From: JAVVHH01 sp963848035 | Lineage (GTDB): Bacteria > Pseudomonadota > Alphaproteobacteria > Acetobacterales > Acetobacteraceae | Assembly (NCBI GenBank): GCA_963848035.1 | Contig: CAWKCD010000001.1 | Span: forward strand, 2,852,001-2,916,000 | Length of the DNA: 64,000 nucleotides | Direction of reading: 5' to 3' | In this document: in pieces, positions 35,964 through 50,885 of the stretch | How the letters are laid out: each line of letters opens with the position of its first letter | Position numbering within the stretch: the stretch's first letter is position 1 | Notes under the pieces: model-generated | The model's input: only the letters and a program-made list of their open reading frames with translations | Told to the model about the DNA's origin: nothing | Databases searched by the model: none | Position numbers and translations under genes: made by a program

Positions 35964-36707
35964 ATGGATTTCACCTGTTATGTCGATCCGTCGTGGCAAT
36001 TGCTGATCCGTCCGGCGGAGCCGACCCGGCCGTGGATGGACGACTCGCCGGAATCGTTCGCTTACCGTTGTCTGCCGCTCAACATCGCCAATGCCCATGG
36101 CTGGGAGATCCTGTGTCCGGTCGATGCGGAGGCGTCGTGGACGGGGCGGCGGGGGACGGAGGACGTGGTGATCCGCCGTCGGGGCGGGGCGGTAGAGACG
36201 GGGGGGCCGGTGTCGCTGTTCGGGCAGGGGGTGCTGACGTTCCATGTGCCGGCACTGTTCCGGACGCCGCCGGGCTGGGATCTGTGGGTGGGCGGGTCGC
36301 CGAACCGGCCGAAGGACGGGATCATGCCGCTGACCGGGATCGTGGAGACGGATTGGGCGCCGTATACGTTCACGATGAATTGGCTGTTTACGCGGCGTAA
36401 CCATCTGGTGCGGTTCAAGGCGATGGAGCCGATCTGCATGGTGTTCCCGGTGCAGCGCGGGGCGCTCGAGGCGATGCGGCCGCAGGTGAAGGCGATGTCC
36501 GAGAATCCGGAGCTGGCGGCGGATTTCGCGGCGTGGAGCCGGTCGCGGGATGCGTTCCAGGCCGAAGTGACGCGGAACCCGCCGGCGAAGCCTGGCGACA
36601 AGTGGCAGAAGCGTTATTATCGCGGCTTGGGAATGCGGAACGAAGAGGCGCATCCGGAGCACCGTTCGCGGTTGCGGTTGGCCCCGTTCGCGCGGGAGAC
36701 GGAGTGA
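35964..36707 (+). CDS. DUF6065 family protein
   Basis: 247 residues. It matches the DUF6065 pattern as I know it: an N-terminal PEPTRPWMDDSPESFAYRCLPLNIANAHGWEI, later SLFGQGVLTFHVPALFRTPPGWDLWVGGSPN, TGIVETDWAPYTFTMNWLFTR and a C-terminal WQKRYYRG. Aromatic-rich and lacking signal or membrane segments, it should be cytoplasmic. Function is unknown. In other genomes such genes often lie near biosynthetic or oxygenase genes; here the neighbours are the divergent phosphoesterase and the adhesin, which gives no clear hint. Confidence 0.8.
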   Translation: MDFTCYVDPSWQLLIRPAEPTRPWMDDSPESFAYRCLPLNIANAHGWEILCPVDAEASWTGRRGTEDVVIRRRGGAVETGGPVSLFGQGVLTFHVPALFRTPPGWDLWVGGSPNRPKDGIMPLTGIVETDWAPYTFTMNWLFTRRNHLVRFKAMEPICMVFPVQRGALEAMRPQVKAMSENPELAADFAAWSRSRDAFQAEVTRNPPAKPGDKWQKRYYRGLGMRNEEAHPEHRSRLRLAPFARETE

Positions 36708-36805
36708 GCGGCGTCGGAATATGATCGTTTGTGCATCGTGAAAATGTGGTATGGAGCGTATCAATTTTGAGCTGATCGTGGTGGCTTGGCTCTTGGAGTT
36801 GTTCG

Positions 36806-43260
<6,455 letters not shown>

Positions 43261-43378
43261 ACTCGTTGCGAGGGTGTGTTCGCAACGTGCTGAACATCAC
43301 AGTGGAAGGGGGACGAGCGGCCTAACTAGGCAAGCGTGGTGATTGGCCGAAAACGGCCCAGTCGAAAGGAAAACAGCC

Positions 43379-43564
43379 ATGCTGCCCACTTCTTCGATCT
43401 CGCGCCCTTCCTCTAGCGGAACGATCAGCCCGCTGGTGCTTGCCGACCGTCTCATCACCCTCGCCCAGGAGGCCGACCGCGCCGGCTACAGCAGCAGCGC
43501 CAGCCGGCTGATCGGCGCGGCCTATGCGGTGCTGGACGAGGAGAAAGCGAGGGCGCCGAGCTAA
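43379..43564 (+). CDS. Small hypothetical protein
   Basis: 61 residues from the ATG at 43379, with AAAGGA 8 bases upstream. A Ser/Pro-rich start (MLPTSSISRPSSSGT) precedes one amphipathic helical stretch, VLADRLITLAQEADRAGYSSSASRLIGAAYAVLDEEKA. I do not recognise a family. The good ribosome binding site and protein-like helix pattern support a real gene. It stands alone between the adhesin and the PAS protein on the same strand. Confidence 0.6.
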   Translation: MLPTSSISRPSSSGTISPLVLADRLITLAQEADRAGYSSSASRLIGAAYAVLDEEKARAPS

Positions 43565-43635
43565 ACCTCGAGCGGCGTTTACCAATCTTCATTTTCTGTC
43601 CCGTATGCTGGCGGCGTTGGCCAAGGCGACGTGAG

Positions 43636-44823
43636 ATGGGTGTGGAGAGTCTGCTCGAAAGCGCGCTGGAACAGGCCGGGACGGTGGTGGCGATCCTGGT
43701 CAATCCCGAGCGTGGCGCGGGGGCGACGATCGGCTACGTCAACCAGACGCTGGCCGGGTTCGTCGGGCGGCCGCGGGCCGCGCTGCAGGGCGCACCGCTG
43801 CGGGACCTCGCCGCGTTCGTGGCGAGCCCGGCGGTCGCGGCGACGCTGATCCAGGCGCTCGCGTCGGGGAAAGCGGGGCCGCTGGAGCTCAAGCTGAGGG
43901 TCGCCGGCGTGATGAGGACGCTGGCGCTGCGGCTGACGTTTCCGCCGGCCGAGGTCTCAGGCCCGCGGCGCGTGATCATCACGGGCCGGGAGGCGGCCGA
44001 CGCACAGGCGGTCACCAAGACCGAAGACGATCTGCGACGGCTGTTGGCGTCGATGTTCATCGGGATCAACGCGCCGGTGGCGATCGTGACCGCGGATGGC
44101 GAGATCACGATGGCCAATCCGGCATTCCATCACCTGCTCGGGACGTCGCCGGAGGAGCTGAAGCGGATCCGGGTCGATGACCTGACGCCGCCGGAGCATG
44201 CGGCGGCGGCGCGGGCGGCGCGGGCCAAGCAATTGGTCGACGGCGAGCGGTACGAGATGAAGATCGAGACGCTGGTCAAAGGCGGGGGGCGCGTGAGCGT
44301 CTGGTTGACGTCGGTGCTGTTGCGGGACGGGGATCGGCGGCTGCGGGTGGTGACGCTCACGCCGTTGACGGCCGGCGTGACCCGGCTGGAGACGGTTCCG
44401 GTCACGCCGCGGCGCGACACCGGCGAGCTCCGTGCGGTGAGCCTGGAGGCGTTCCGGTCGGCTTTTGGGGCTGCGTGGGAGCGGATGTCGTCGCGGGCGA
44501 TGCTCCGGGCCGACCAGATCATCCGGCGCCGGCTGGGGCGGGACGATACCGTCAGCCGGATCGACGATCACCGGTTCATCATCTGGTTCGAGAGCGCGGA
44601 CCACGAGCGGAATGAGACCATCCTGGGCGCGATCGTTCGTGACGTCCGGCTGCGGTTCCTGACTGAATTCGGCGAGGAGGCGGCGGAACACGTGTCGGCA
44701 ACGCTGGTGCCGGGGATCGAGCCGGGCATCGAGCGGGCAGCGCCAGCGGGTCAGGGGCGGAAGATCACGTCGGTGCTGGATTTCTATGATGCAGCGGAGC
44801 CGGCGGACCGACGGGGGCGCTGA
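43636..44823 (+). CDS. PAS-domain sensory protein with a degenerate C-terminal domain
   Basis: 395 residues. The first PAS-like module is about 8-115 (AGTVVAILVNPERGAGATIGYVNQTLAGFVGRP); a second is about 140-245 (MFIGINAPVAIVTADGEITMANPAFHHLLGTSPEEL, a classic PAS core). The C-terminal ~130 residues include LGRDDTVSRIDDHRFIIWF, which resembles a nucleotide-cyclase (GGDEF-like) fold but lacks the GGDEF signature, so cyclase activity is unlikely. There is no membrane segment, so it is a cytoplasmic sensor. Ligand and output are unknown. Confidence 0.75.
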   Translation: MGVESLLESALEQAGTVVAILVNPERGAGATIGYVNQTLAGFVGRPRAALQGAPLRDLAAFVASPAVAATLIQALASGKAGPLELKLRVAGVMRTLALRLTFPPAEVSGPRRVIITGREAADAQAVTKTEDDLRRLLASMFIGINAPVAIVTADGEITMANPAFHHLLGTSPEELKRIRVDDLTPPEHAAAARAARAKQLVDGERYEMKIETLVKGGGRVSVWLTSVLLRDGDRRLRVVTLTPLTAGVTRLETVPVTPRRDTGELRAVSLEAFRSAFGAAWERMSSRAMLRADQIIRRRLGRDDTVSRIDDHRFIIWFESADHERNETILGAIVRDVRLRFLTEFGEEAAEHVSATLVPGIEPGIERAAPAGQGRKITSVLDFYDAAEPADRRGR

Positions 44824-44899
44824 GGCGGGGTGTCTCGGGCGGTGCGGGCCGTGAGCGGGGCGGTTGCGGCGACGCGGGCGGGCGGGGCAGGGTGCCGGG

Positions 44900-45562
44900 A
44901 TGGCAGAGACCTCGCTTTACCCGCCGATTAAGCGGTTCCTGGAGCAGTCGGGATTCGACGTGAAGGGGGAGGTGCATGGCTGCGACGTGGTGGCGGTGCG
45001 GGCGGATGCGCCGCGCGTGCTGACCGTCGTGGAGATGAAGCTGGGGTTTTCGCTCGAGCTGTTGCTGCAGGCGACGGATCGGCTGCGGTTGGCGGACGAG
45101 GTTTGGATGGCGGTGCCGGCCACCACGCGCGGGCGGGACCGGGATCGACGGGTGCACCGGTTGTGCCGCTTGCTGGGGTTGGGATTGATGGCGGTGAGCG
45201 CGAGCCGGGACCGGGTGGATGTGCTGGTGGAGCCGGGGCCGTATCAGCCGCGGCTGGACGCCAAGAAGCGGGCGCGGCTGTTCCGGGAGCATGCGCACCG
45301 GCGGGGTGATCCGTCGCCGGGCGGGAGCACGCGGGCGCCGGTAATGACGGCGTATCGGCAGCGGGCGCTGGCGTGCGCGGCGCTGCTGCGGGCGGGTTCG
45401 AGCCGGCCGAAGGAGCTACGTGCGGTGGCGCCGGACGCGGGGAGCATCTTGCTGCGCAACGTCTACGGCTGGTTCGAGCGGACGGGGCGGGGGGAATACC
45501 GGTTGAGCGCCGGGGGTGAGGCGGCGTTGCTACGCTGGCCGGAGGGCGAGGCGCGGGCGTGA
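44900..45562 (+). CDS. DUF2161 family putative PD-(D/E)XK phosphodiesterase
   Basis: 220 residues from the ATG at 44900 (MAETSLYPPIKRFLEQSGF), taken over a longer Arg-rich start at 44864. The nuclease-like core is visible as GCDVVAVR (Asp) then VVEMKLGFS (E-x-K), the PD-(D/E)XK arrangement. DUF2161 proteins are annotated as putative phosphodiesterases in alphaproteobacteria. The C-terminal part is Arg-rich and helical with a winged-helix-like VYGWFERTGRGEYRLSAGGE, possibly DNA-binding. Substrate and role are unknown. Transcribed alone. Confidence 0.8.
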   Translation: MAETSLYPPIKRFLEQSGFDVKGEVHGCDVVAVRADAPRVLTVVEMKLGFSLELLLQATDRLRLADEVWMAVPATTRGRDRDRRVHRLCRLLGLGLMAVSASRDRVDVLVEPGPYQPRLDAKKRARLFREHAHRRGDPSPGGSTRAPVMTAYRQRALACAALLRAGSSRPKELRAVAPDAGSILLRNVYGWFERTGRGEYRLSAGGEAALLRWPEGEARA

Positions 45563-45747
45563 CGCGCTCGAGCGATCAGGCGCTTGCGCTCGGCGCGCGG
45601 CGATCGGGTTCGTTGGATCTCTGGTGCATGTTCGCTACCATCGAGGCGATCCGATCATGGGGGAACCGCTGGTAACGTCCGTAGTTGACATGCCGTGCCG
45701 GCTCTCCCTTTAGATGGTCGGACCCGATTCAAAATAGGGCAGAGAAA

Positions 45748-46092
45748 ATGGCCAAGGCTTCAGGAACACCCAAGGGCTCAGACAGCGGCGACGAGGCTCC
45801 GCCGAAGGGCAAGAAGGTTGCCAAGCCGAAGGCGGGCAGCAAGCCGAACGCGCTGCAGCAGCCGCTGCAGCCCTCGGCTGAGTTGGCGGCGGTGGTCGGC
45901 GGCGGCACGTTGGCGCGCGGCGAGGTGATCAGCAAGGTGTGGGAGTATATCAAGGCCCATAAGCTGCAGAGCCCTGATGATGGCCGCCAGATCGTCGCGG
46001 ATGCGAAGTTGGAGAAGGTGTTCGGCAAGAAGACGGTGACGATGTTCGAGATGAACAAGTTGCTTTCGAACCATCTCAAGACGCCCGCTTAG
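45748..46092 (+). CDS. SWIB/MDM2 domain protein
   Basis: 114 residues from the ATG at 45748. A Lys/Pro-rich tail (about 1-38) precedes a SWIB domain: LQQPLQPSAELAAVVGGG, RGEVISKVWEYIKAHKLQSP, DAKLEKVFGKKTVTMFEMNKLLSNHL. Bacterial SWIB proteins are small and chromatin-like; in chlamydiae and some proteobacteria they occur alone or fused to topoisomerase I. The basic tail suggests nucleic-acid binding. The stop codon abuts hairpin element copy 3. Confidence 0.9.
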   Translation: MAKASGTPKGSDSGDEAPPKGKKVAKPKAGSKPNALQQPLQPSAELAAVVGGGTLARGEVISKVWEYIKAHKLQSPDDGRQIVADAKLEKVFGKKTVTMFEMNKLLSNHLKTPA

Positions 46093-46229
46093 AACCTGTC
46101 CAAAGGCGCCCTGGCGGCCGTCTGACGCGGGTTTGCTGCGCTTTGCTGCTCACGGCCGGACGGCCGCTCCGCAGCGGTGCTCACAAACCCACGCCAGTCG
46201 ACTCGCCAGGCCACCTTTGGAACAGGTTC
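46092..46229. repeat. Large hairpin element, copy 3
   Basis: 138-bp imperfect palindrome that begins in the SWIB stop codon. The left arm GAACCTGTCCAAAGG pairs with the right arm CCTTTGGAACAGGTTC (one unpaired base). Inner stems GGGTTTG/CAAACCC and the shared core TGCTCACGGCC...GGCCGCTCCGC match copy 2. It lies between convergent genes, as copy 2 does, so a two-way terminator role is plausible. Confidence 0.82.
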
Positions 46230-46298
46230 TTGGTGCGTGTCCGGACGTGGCGTCTGGTCGCCATCTGACGGGTCCTCGCGTCTTTCGGCGTGAACCGA

Positions 46299-48065
46299 TT
46301 AACTTAGGATGGCGAGGAAGCCCCAGCCGCTGACGGAGCGGCCGGAGCGGTCGCCGATCGCGAACAGGATCTCGCCAGCCGGAGCCGTGTAGGGGATCGC
46401 GTCGGGTGCGAAGTTGGCGGCGATGGTCCAGGTGCGGCCGGTCGACTGCCAGGAGGCGGTGATCGCGCGGTTGCCTAGGGCGGTGAAGCGGCCGTTGCCG
46501 ATCTTGTCCAGCAGGGACAGTAGCCGGGTCGCTCGGAGCCGCAGCAGTTCCGCGTGCAGGGCGAGCGTTTCGGCATGGGCGGGCTTGGAGAGTTCGGTCC
46601 AGTCCAGGGCGGAGCGTTGGGCGGTGGCCGGGCTGACGGGGTCGCTGAGCTTGGCGAGGGCGGCTTCGGACTTGAAGGCTTCGAAGCGTTTGAATTCGTC
46701 GCGGCGGCCGTTGCGGACGGCGTCGGCGAGGTCGCCGTCATAGTCGCAGAAGAAATCGAACGGGGTGCTGGCGGCCCATTCCTCGCCCATGAACAGCATC
46801 GGGATGCCCGGCGAGAGGAGCAGCACGGCGGCGCCGAGGCGGACCGCTTCGGGGGGCGCAAGGTGTGAGAGGCGCTGGCCGTAGGGGGCGTTGCCGACCT
46901 GGTCGTGGTTCTGCAGGAAGTCGACGAAGCAGAGGGGGGAGAGGTGGCCGGAGGGCGTGCCGCGAAACATGCCGGGGCGGTGCTTGGATTGCTGGCCTTG
47001 ATAGGAGAAGCCCTGGGTCAGGGCACGGCCGAGCTGTTCGATCGGGTCCTCGGCGTAGTCTTCGTAGTAGCCGTCCGTCTGGTGGGCGAGGAGGACGCGC
47101 ATGACGTGGTGGAAATCGTCGTTCCACTGGGCGTCGTAGCCGTGGGGGCCGCCGAGCCAGCGGGCTTCGTTGAGGTCGTTCTCGAGCATGAGGTGGACGG
47201 GGCGGCCGTGGATGCGAGCGCGGAGCGCGGTGCCGAGCTCCTCGAGGAAATGGCTGGCGCTGTCGTCCTTGATGGCCTGGACGGCGTCGAGGCGGAGGCC
47301 GTCGAAGCGGTAGTCTTCGAGCCACATGAGCGCGTTCTGGAGGTAGTAGGCGCGGACCGGGGCGGAATGCTCGCCGTCGAAGTTGATGGCGGCGCCCCAG
47401 GGGGTGTGGTGGCGCTCGGTGAAGAAGGGCTTGGCGTAGGCGTCGAGGTAGGTCGATTTGGGGCCAAAATGATTATAGACGACGTCGAGCACGATCGAGA
47501 GGCCGTTTGCGTGGCAGGCGTCGACGAGGCGCTGCAGGTCCTGGGGGGTGCCGTAGGCGGCGTCGGGTGCGAAGGGGAGGACGCCGTCGTAGCCCCAGTT
47601 GCGGGCGCCGGGGAAGGTGCCGATGGGCATCAGCTCGATCATGGTGACGCCGAGGCGGGCGAGGTGATCGAGGTGGGAGATGGCGCCGAGGAAGGTGCCT
47701 TCGCGGCTGAAGGTGCCGATGTGGAGTTCGTAGAGGACGGTCTCGCGCCAGGGGCGGCCGGACCAGGGGGACTGCCATCGGTAGGCGTCGAGGTCGACGA
47801 TCTCGGACCATCCGTCTGGGCCGTCGGGCTGGGACCTGGCGGCGGGGTCGGGGACTTGTTGGCCGTCGACGAGGAAGGCGTAGCGGGCGCCGGGTTGCAG
47901 GGCGGGGATTTCGGCTTGGTGCCAGCCTTCGGCTTGGCGGGGCATGGGGAGGGTTTGGCCGTCGGCGAGGCGGAGCGCGACCGAGGTGGCCGACGGCGCC
48001 CAGAGGCGCGCGGTCGCGCGGTCGCGGGTGAGGCGGACGCCCCACGCGTCGTTGTTGCCGGTCAT
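46299..48065 (-). CDS. treZ: Maltooligosyltrehalose trehalohydrolase
   Basis: 588 residues, typical for the family. It hydrolyses the bond next to the terminal trehalose of maltooligosyltrehalose, releasing trehalose (TreY-TreZ pathway). The N-terminal CBM48-like domain (about 8-95) has the WAP motif (RLWAPSATSVAL). The GH13 barrel has DVVYNHFGP (region I), RFDGLRLDAVQAI with nucleophile D260, HLMLEND with acid E295, and QNHDQVGN with D388. TreY, TreX and TreS genes are not adjacent. Its 3' end converges on the SWIB gene across hairpin copy 3. Confidence 0.95.
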   Translation of the reverse strand: MTGNNDAWGVRLTRDRATARLWAPSATSVALRLADGQTLPMPRQAEGWHQAEIPALQPGARYAFLVDGQQVPDPAARSQPDGPDGWSEIVDLDAYRWQSPWSGRPWRETVLYELHIGTFSREGTFLGAISHLDHLARLGVTMIELMPIGTFPGARNWGYDGVLPFAPDAAYGTPQDLQRLVDACHANGLSIVLDVVYNHFGPKSTYLDAYAKPFFTERHHTPWGAAINFDGEHSAPVRAYYLQNALMWLEDYRFDGLRLDAVQAIKDDSASHFLEELGTALRARIHGRPVHLMLENDLNEARWLGGPHGYDAQWNDDFHHVMRVLLAHQTDGYYEDYAEDPIEQLGRALTQGFSYQGQQSKHRPGMFRGTPSGHLSPLCFVDFLQNHDQVGNAPYGQRLSHLAPPEAVRLGAAVLLLSPGIPMLFMGEEWAASTPFDFFCDYDGDLADAVRNGRRDEFKRFEAFKSEAALAKLSDPVSPATAQRSALDWTELSKPAHAETLALHAELLRLRATRLLSLLDKIGNGRFTALGNRAITASWQSTGRTWTIAANFAPDAIPYTAPAGEILFAIGDRSGRSVSGWGFLAILS

Positions 48066-48141
48066 GTGCGTGTAGGTCTCCTTGCGGGCGGCGCCCGTTG
48101 GAGCGGCTACGCGCGAGAGGCGGCGGGGATGCGTGGGGCTT

Positions 48142-48200
48142 GCGGAATTCAGCCCCGGGCGACTGGAATCAGCCGCCGGGCGGCTGGAGTCAGCCGCCGG
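48142..48200. repeat. 21-bp tandem repeat, two near-identical units plus a partial one
   Basis: Units 48159-48179 and 48180-48200 share GCG(A/G)CTGGA(A/G)TCAGCCGCCGG. A degenerate partial unit begins near 48142. It lies upstream of treZ and overlaps the end of the next gene. Confidence 0.6.
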
Positions 48201-48474
48201 GTTGGGCGGCGGCGGCGGTGGTCAGGAGGATGCGGAGGGCCGCGTGTTCGGGGCCGGCGCTGTTGACGGCGAGGAATTCCTCGACGGTGCAGGTGGTGGG
48301 GGCGATGCCGGAGGCCGGGTTGGGCGTATGGCGCACCATGCTGCACGGGTTGCTGGGGGCTTTGACCAGTTCCCAGAGATCGCCTTTGGGGCAGCGGTAG
48401 ATTTCCGCTGAGCCGGCGCTGTTCGGGTCGAGTGGGTGGATGAGATGGCGGATCGTGGATAGGCTGTCCGTCAT
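48190..48474 (-). CDS. Small hypothetical protein
   Basis: 94 residues from the ATG at 48474, with GGAGG 6 bases upstream, a strong ribosome binding site. MTDSLSTIRHLIHPLDPNSAG begins a compact acidic protein with YRCPKGDLWELVKAP and CSMVRHTPNPASG; two Cys could bind metal. There is no signal or membrane segment. I do not recognise a named family. It lies upstream of treZ on the same strand and may be co-transcribed. Confidence 0.65.
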   Translation of the reverse strand: MTDSLSTIRHLIHPLDPNSAGSAEIYRCPKGDLWELVKAPSNPCSMVRHTPNPASGIAPTTCTVEEFLAVNSAGPEHAALRILLTTAAAAQPGG

Positions 48475-48629
48475 GAGAACCTCCGTGGTGCCGCGATGAC
48501 AGAATTAGTCATGCGGCATCCCGAATATTAGTCTTTGGCAGATGGCAAAACTGTGGTGGCGATCTAGCAATTACGTGAGCGTCTCGGGATGTACTTTGCT
48601 GGACGCGCTCTAGTATCGTTTTATTCTCG

Positions 48630-49862
48630 TCAATCCGCGGCTTCGCTGTTCTTGGGCTCGCGGATGGCGGGGACGTCGCGGGCGCCGGAGGCGCGGGCGT
48701 CGAACGAGTTGGGGACGGCGCGGCCGGCGTCGGTGAAGGCTTTCTTGAGGGCTTCGACGTTGGGGCCGAAGATGGTCTTGCGGTTGGCGACGGCCCATTC
48801 GTGGCTGGAGCGGGGCATGTCGAGCGATTGCTGGAAGCAGGGCATGACGTAGCGGGCGAAAAGTTCGTAGCTGCGCCAGCTCTGCTCGCGGTCGGCCCAG
48901 TCATGGGCGCGGAACAGAAAGCCGCCGAAGCCGCCGTCGCTGTGGTCCCAGAGGTTCTGGATGCCTCGGGCGACCGTGTCGGGGCTGCCGACGAGGGTGG
49001 TGCCGGCGCGGACGCCGTCGGTCAGCGGATCCTCGGAGCGGCCGGGGGGGCGGCCGAGCGCGTCCTCGAAATAGGTGACGGTTTCCATGCGCTCGCCGAT
49101 GCGGACCTGGTCCATGGCGGCTTCGTCGGTCTCGGCGACGTGGACGTTCATGACCATGCGCCAATCGGCGCGGTCCATGGTTTTGCCGTGCCGGGCTGCT
49201 TCCTCCTCGGCGATGCGCCATTGGCCGGCGATGGCGGCGATGCCGCCGGGCATGCCGGCGCCGAGGGAGAGGATGCCGATGCCGTGCTTGCCGGCGACGG
49301 TGGGGCCGGACGGGGTGAGGGTGCTGGCGACGGCGATGGGGAAGTGGGGGTCGCTGTACGGGGCGAGGTGGAGGCGGGCGTCGTTCATCTCGAACCAGTC
49401 GGTCTTGCGGGTGACCGGACCGTCGCAGCGGAGCAGGGCCATGATGGCTTCGAGGGCTTCGTCCATGCGGCGGCGCTGGGTGCTGGCGTCGATGCCGAGC
49501 ATGTAGGCGTCGGACACGAGGGCGCCGGGGCCGCAGCCGAGCATGGCGCGGCCGCGGGTCATGTGATCGAGCTGGACGAAGCGTTGGGCGACGAGGAAGG
49601 GGTGGTGGTAGGGGAGCGAGGTGACGCCGGTGCCGAGGCGGATGGTCTTGGTGCGTTCCGCGGCGGCGGCGATCATGAGCTCGGGGGAGGCGATGATCTC
49701 CCAGCCGGCGGAGTGGTGTTCGCCGATCCAGGCTTCGTCGAAGCCGAGGCGGTCGAGGTGCTCGATCAGCTCGAGGTCGCGCTGCAAGGCGAGGGTGGGG
49801 TTGTCGCCGAGGCGGTGGAACGGCGCGAGGAAGATGCCGAAATGCATGCCGCGCTTTCTCAT
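48630..49862 (-). CDS. Luciferase-like (LLM class) flavin-dependent monooxygenase
   Basis: 410 residues from the ATG at 49862, with GGGAGG upstream. The bacterial-luciferase TIM-barrel pattern is clear: MHFGIFLAPFHRLGDNPTLA, FDEAWIGEHHSAGWE, IRLGTGVTSLPYHHPFLVAQ, RAMLGCGPGALVSDAYMLG, and GTTLVGSPDTVARGIQNLW near the C-terminus. It probably uses FMNH2 supplied by a separate reductase, none of which is adjacent, to oxygenate an unknown organic substrate. Divergent from the BadF-type kinase, with 114 bases between the starts. Confidence 0.9.
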   Translation of the reverse strand: MRKRGMHFGIFLAPFHRLGDNPTLALQRDLELIEHLDRLGFDEAWIGEHHSAGWEIIASPELMIAAAAERTKTIRLGTGVTSLPYHHPFLVAQRFVQLDHMTRGRAMLGCGPGALVSDAYMLGIDASTQRRRMDEALEAIMALLRCDGPVTRKTDWFEMNDARLHLAPYSDPHFPIAVASTLTPSGPTVAGKHGIGILSLGAGMPGGIAAIAGQWRIAEEEAARHGKTMDRADWRMVMNVHVAETDEAAMDQVRIGERMETVTYFEDALGRPPGRSEDPLTDGVRAGTTLVGSPDTVARGIQNLWDHSDGGFGGFLFRAHDWADREQSWRSYELFARYVMPCFQQSLDMPRSSHEWAVANRKTIFGPNVEALKKAFTDAGRAVPNSFDARASGARDVPAIREPKNSEAAD

Positions 49863-49976
49863 GATGCCTCCCGAGTTCGCGGGCGAGCCTGAACCAGAGC
49901 GTGGTTGCGGGCAAGCGGTTGCGCTCGGGCGCGCGGGCCGTGATCTTGCCGGCGCGGCAAGGCGGAGGGGCGGGGG

Positions 49977-50885
49977 ATGCATGTCGGCATCGACGGGGGC
50001 GCGAGCAATACGCGGGTGAAGCTGATCGACCGGGAGGGGCGGGTGCGGACGGCGTCGGTCCCCAAGCATTCGAGCCTCACGCTGGGGGTGGAGGCGGCGT
50101 GGAGTCACATCGGCGAGGCGCTGGCGGCGGTGGGGGTCGAGGACGGAGACGGGATCCACCTGGCGTGCGCCTTGGCGGGGAGCCGACGGGTGGCGAACCA
50201 GAGGGCGTTTTATGCGGGAGCGCCGGGTTTCGCGTCGGTGACGCTGTGTTCGGACGGGCATGCGGGGGTGTTGGGCGCCCATGGCGGCGGCGCGGGGGCG
50301 GCGGTGTCGATCGGGACGGGGATCGTGGGCAATTGCGTGACGGCGGCGGGCGAGGCGCGTCAGGTCGGGGGGTGGGGGTTCCCGGTGCGGGACGAGGCGA
50401 GCGGCGCTTGGCTGGGGTGCAAGGTGCTGGCGGAGGCGCTGCGGGTGCTGGACGGGTATCCGGTCGAGGCGACGGCGCTGCATGCCGAGGTGTTGGCGGC
50501 GGTGGGCGGGACGGTGGACGCGATCTCGGACTGGACGTTCCAAGCGCCTTCGACCCGGTATGCGACGCTGGCGCCGTTGGTGGCGGCGGCGGCGGCGAAG
50601 GGCGACGCGGCCGGGCTGCGGCTGATGCGGCTGGCGGCGGCGGAGGTGGCGCTGGTGGTCGATGCGCTCGATCCGGGCGGGTCGTTGCCGCTGTGTCTCG
50701 CGGGCAGCCTGGCGGGGGCGATCGTTGCGGCGTCCGACGAGAGGATCCGGGCGCGGGTGCAGCCGAGCCGGGGGGATGCGTGCGACGGCGCGCTGCTGTT
50801 GGCGCAGGGGCGGGCGCGGAGCGACCTGGACGTTGTGGAAGGCGAAGGAAGGCCGCATCATCCTTTGGACATGAGAGCAGGGTGA
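49977..50885 (+). CDS. BadF/BadG/BcrA/BcrD-type ATPase, N-acetylglucosamine kinase-like
   Basis: 302 residues. Actin-like ATPase features are an N-terminal phosphate-1 loop in GIDGGASNTRVKL (4-16), phosphate-2 segment VSIGTGIVGNCV (near 110) and a late adenosine segment LCLAGSLAG. This is the PF01869 family, whose single-domain members of ~300 residues are mostly N-acetylglucosamine or glucosamine kinases. The stop (TGA) shares its last base with the next ATG, coupling it to a solute-binding protein gene. The pairing suggests import followed by phosphorylation of an amino sugar or related solute. Confidence 0.82.
   Translation: MHVGIDGGASNTRVKLIDREGRVRTASVPKHSSLTLGVEAAWSHIGEALAAVGVEDGDGIHLACALAGSRRVANQRAFYAGAPGFASVTLCSDGHAGVLGAHGGGAGAAVSIGTGIVGNCVTAAGEARQVGGWGFPVRDEASGAWLGCKVLAEALRVLDGYPVEATALHAEVLAAVGGTVDAISDWTFQAPSTRYATLAPLVAAAAAKGDAAGLRLMRLAAAEVALVVDALDPGGSLPLCLAGSLAGAIVAASDERIRARVQPSRGDACDGALLLAQGRARSDLDVVEGEGRPHHPLDMRAG

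Noticed and set aside
44900..45562. DUF2161 protein as a restriction enzyme
   Set aside because: The PD-(D/E)XK core alone is not enough. There is no methyltransferase or specificity gene nearby and the family is common in genomes without such a context.
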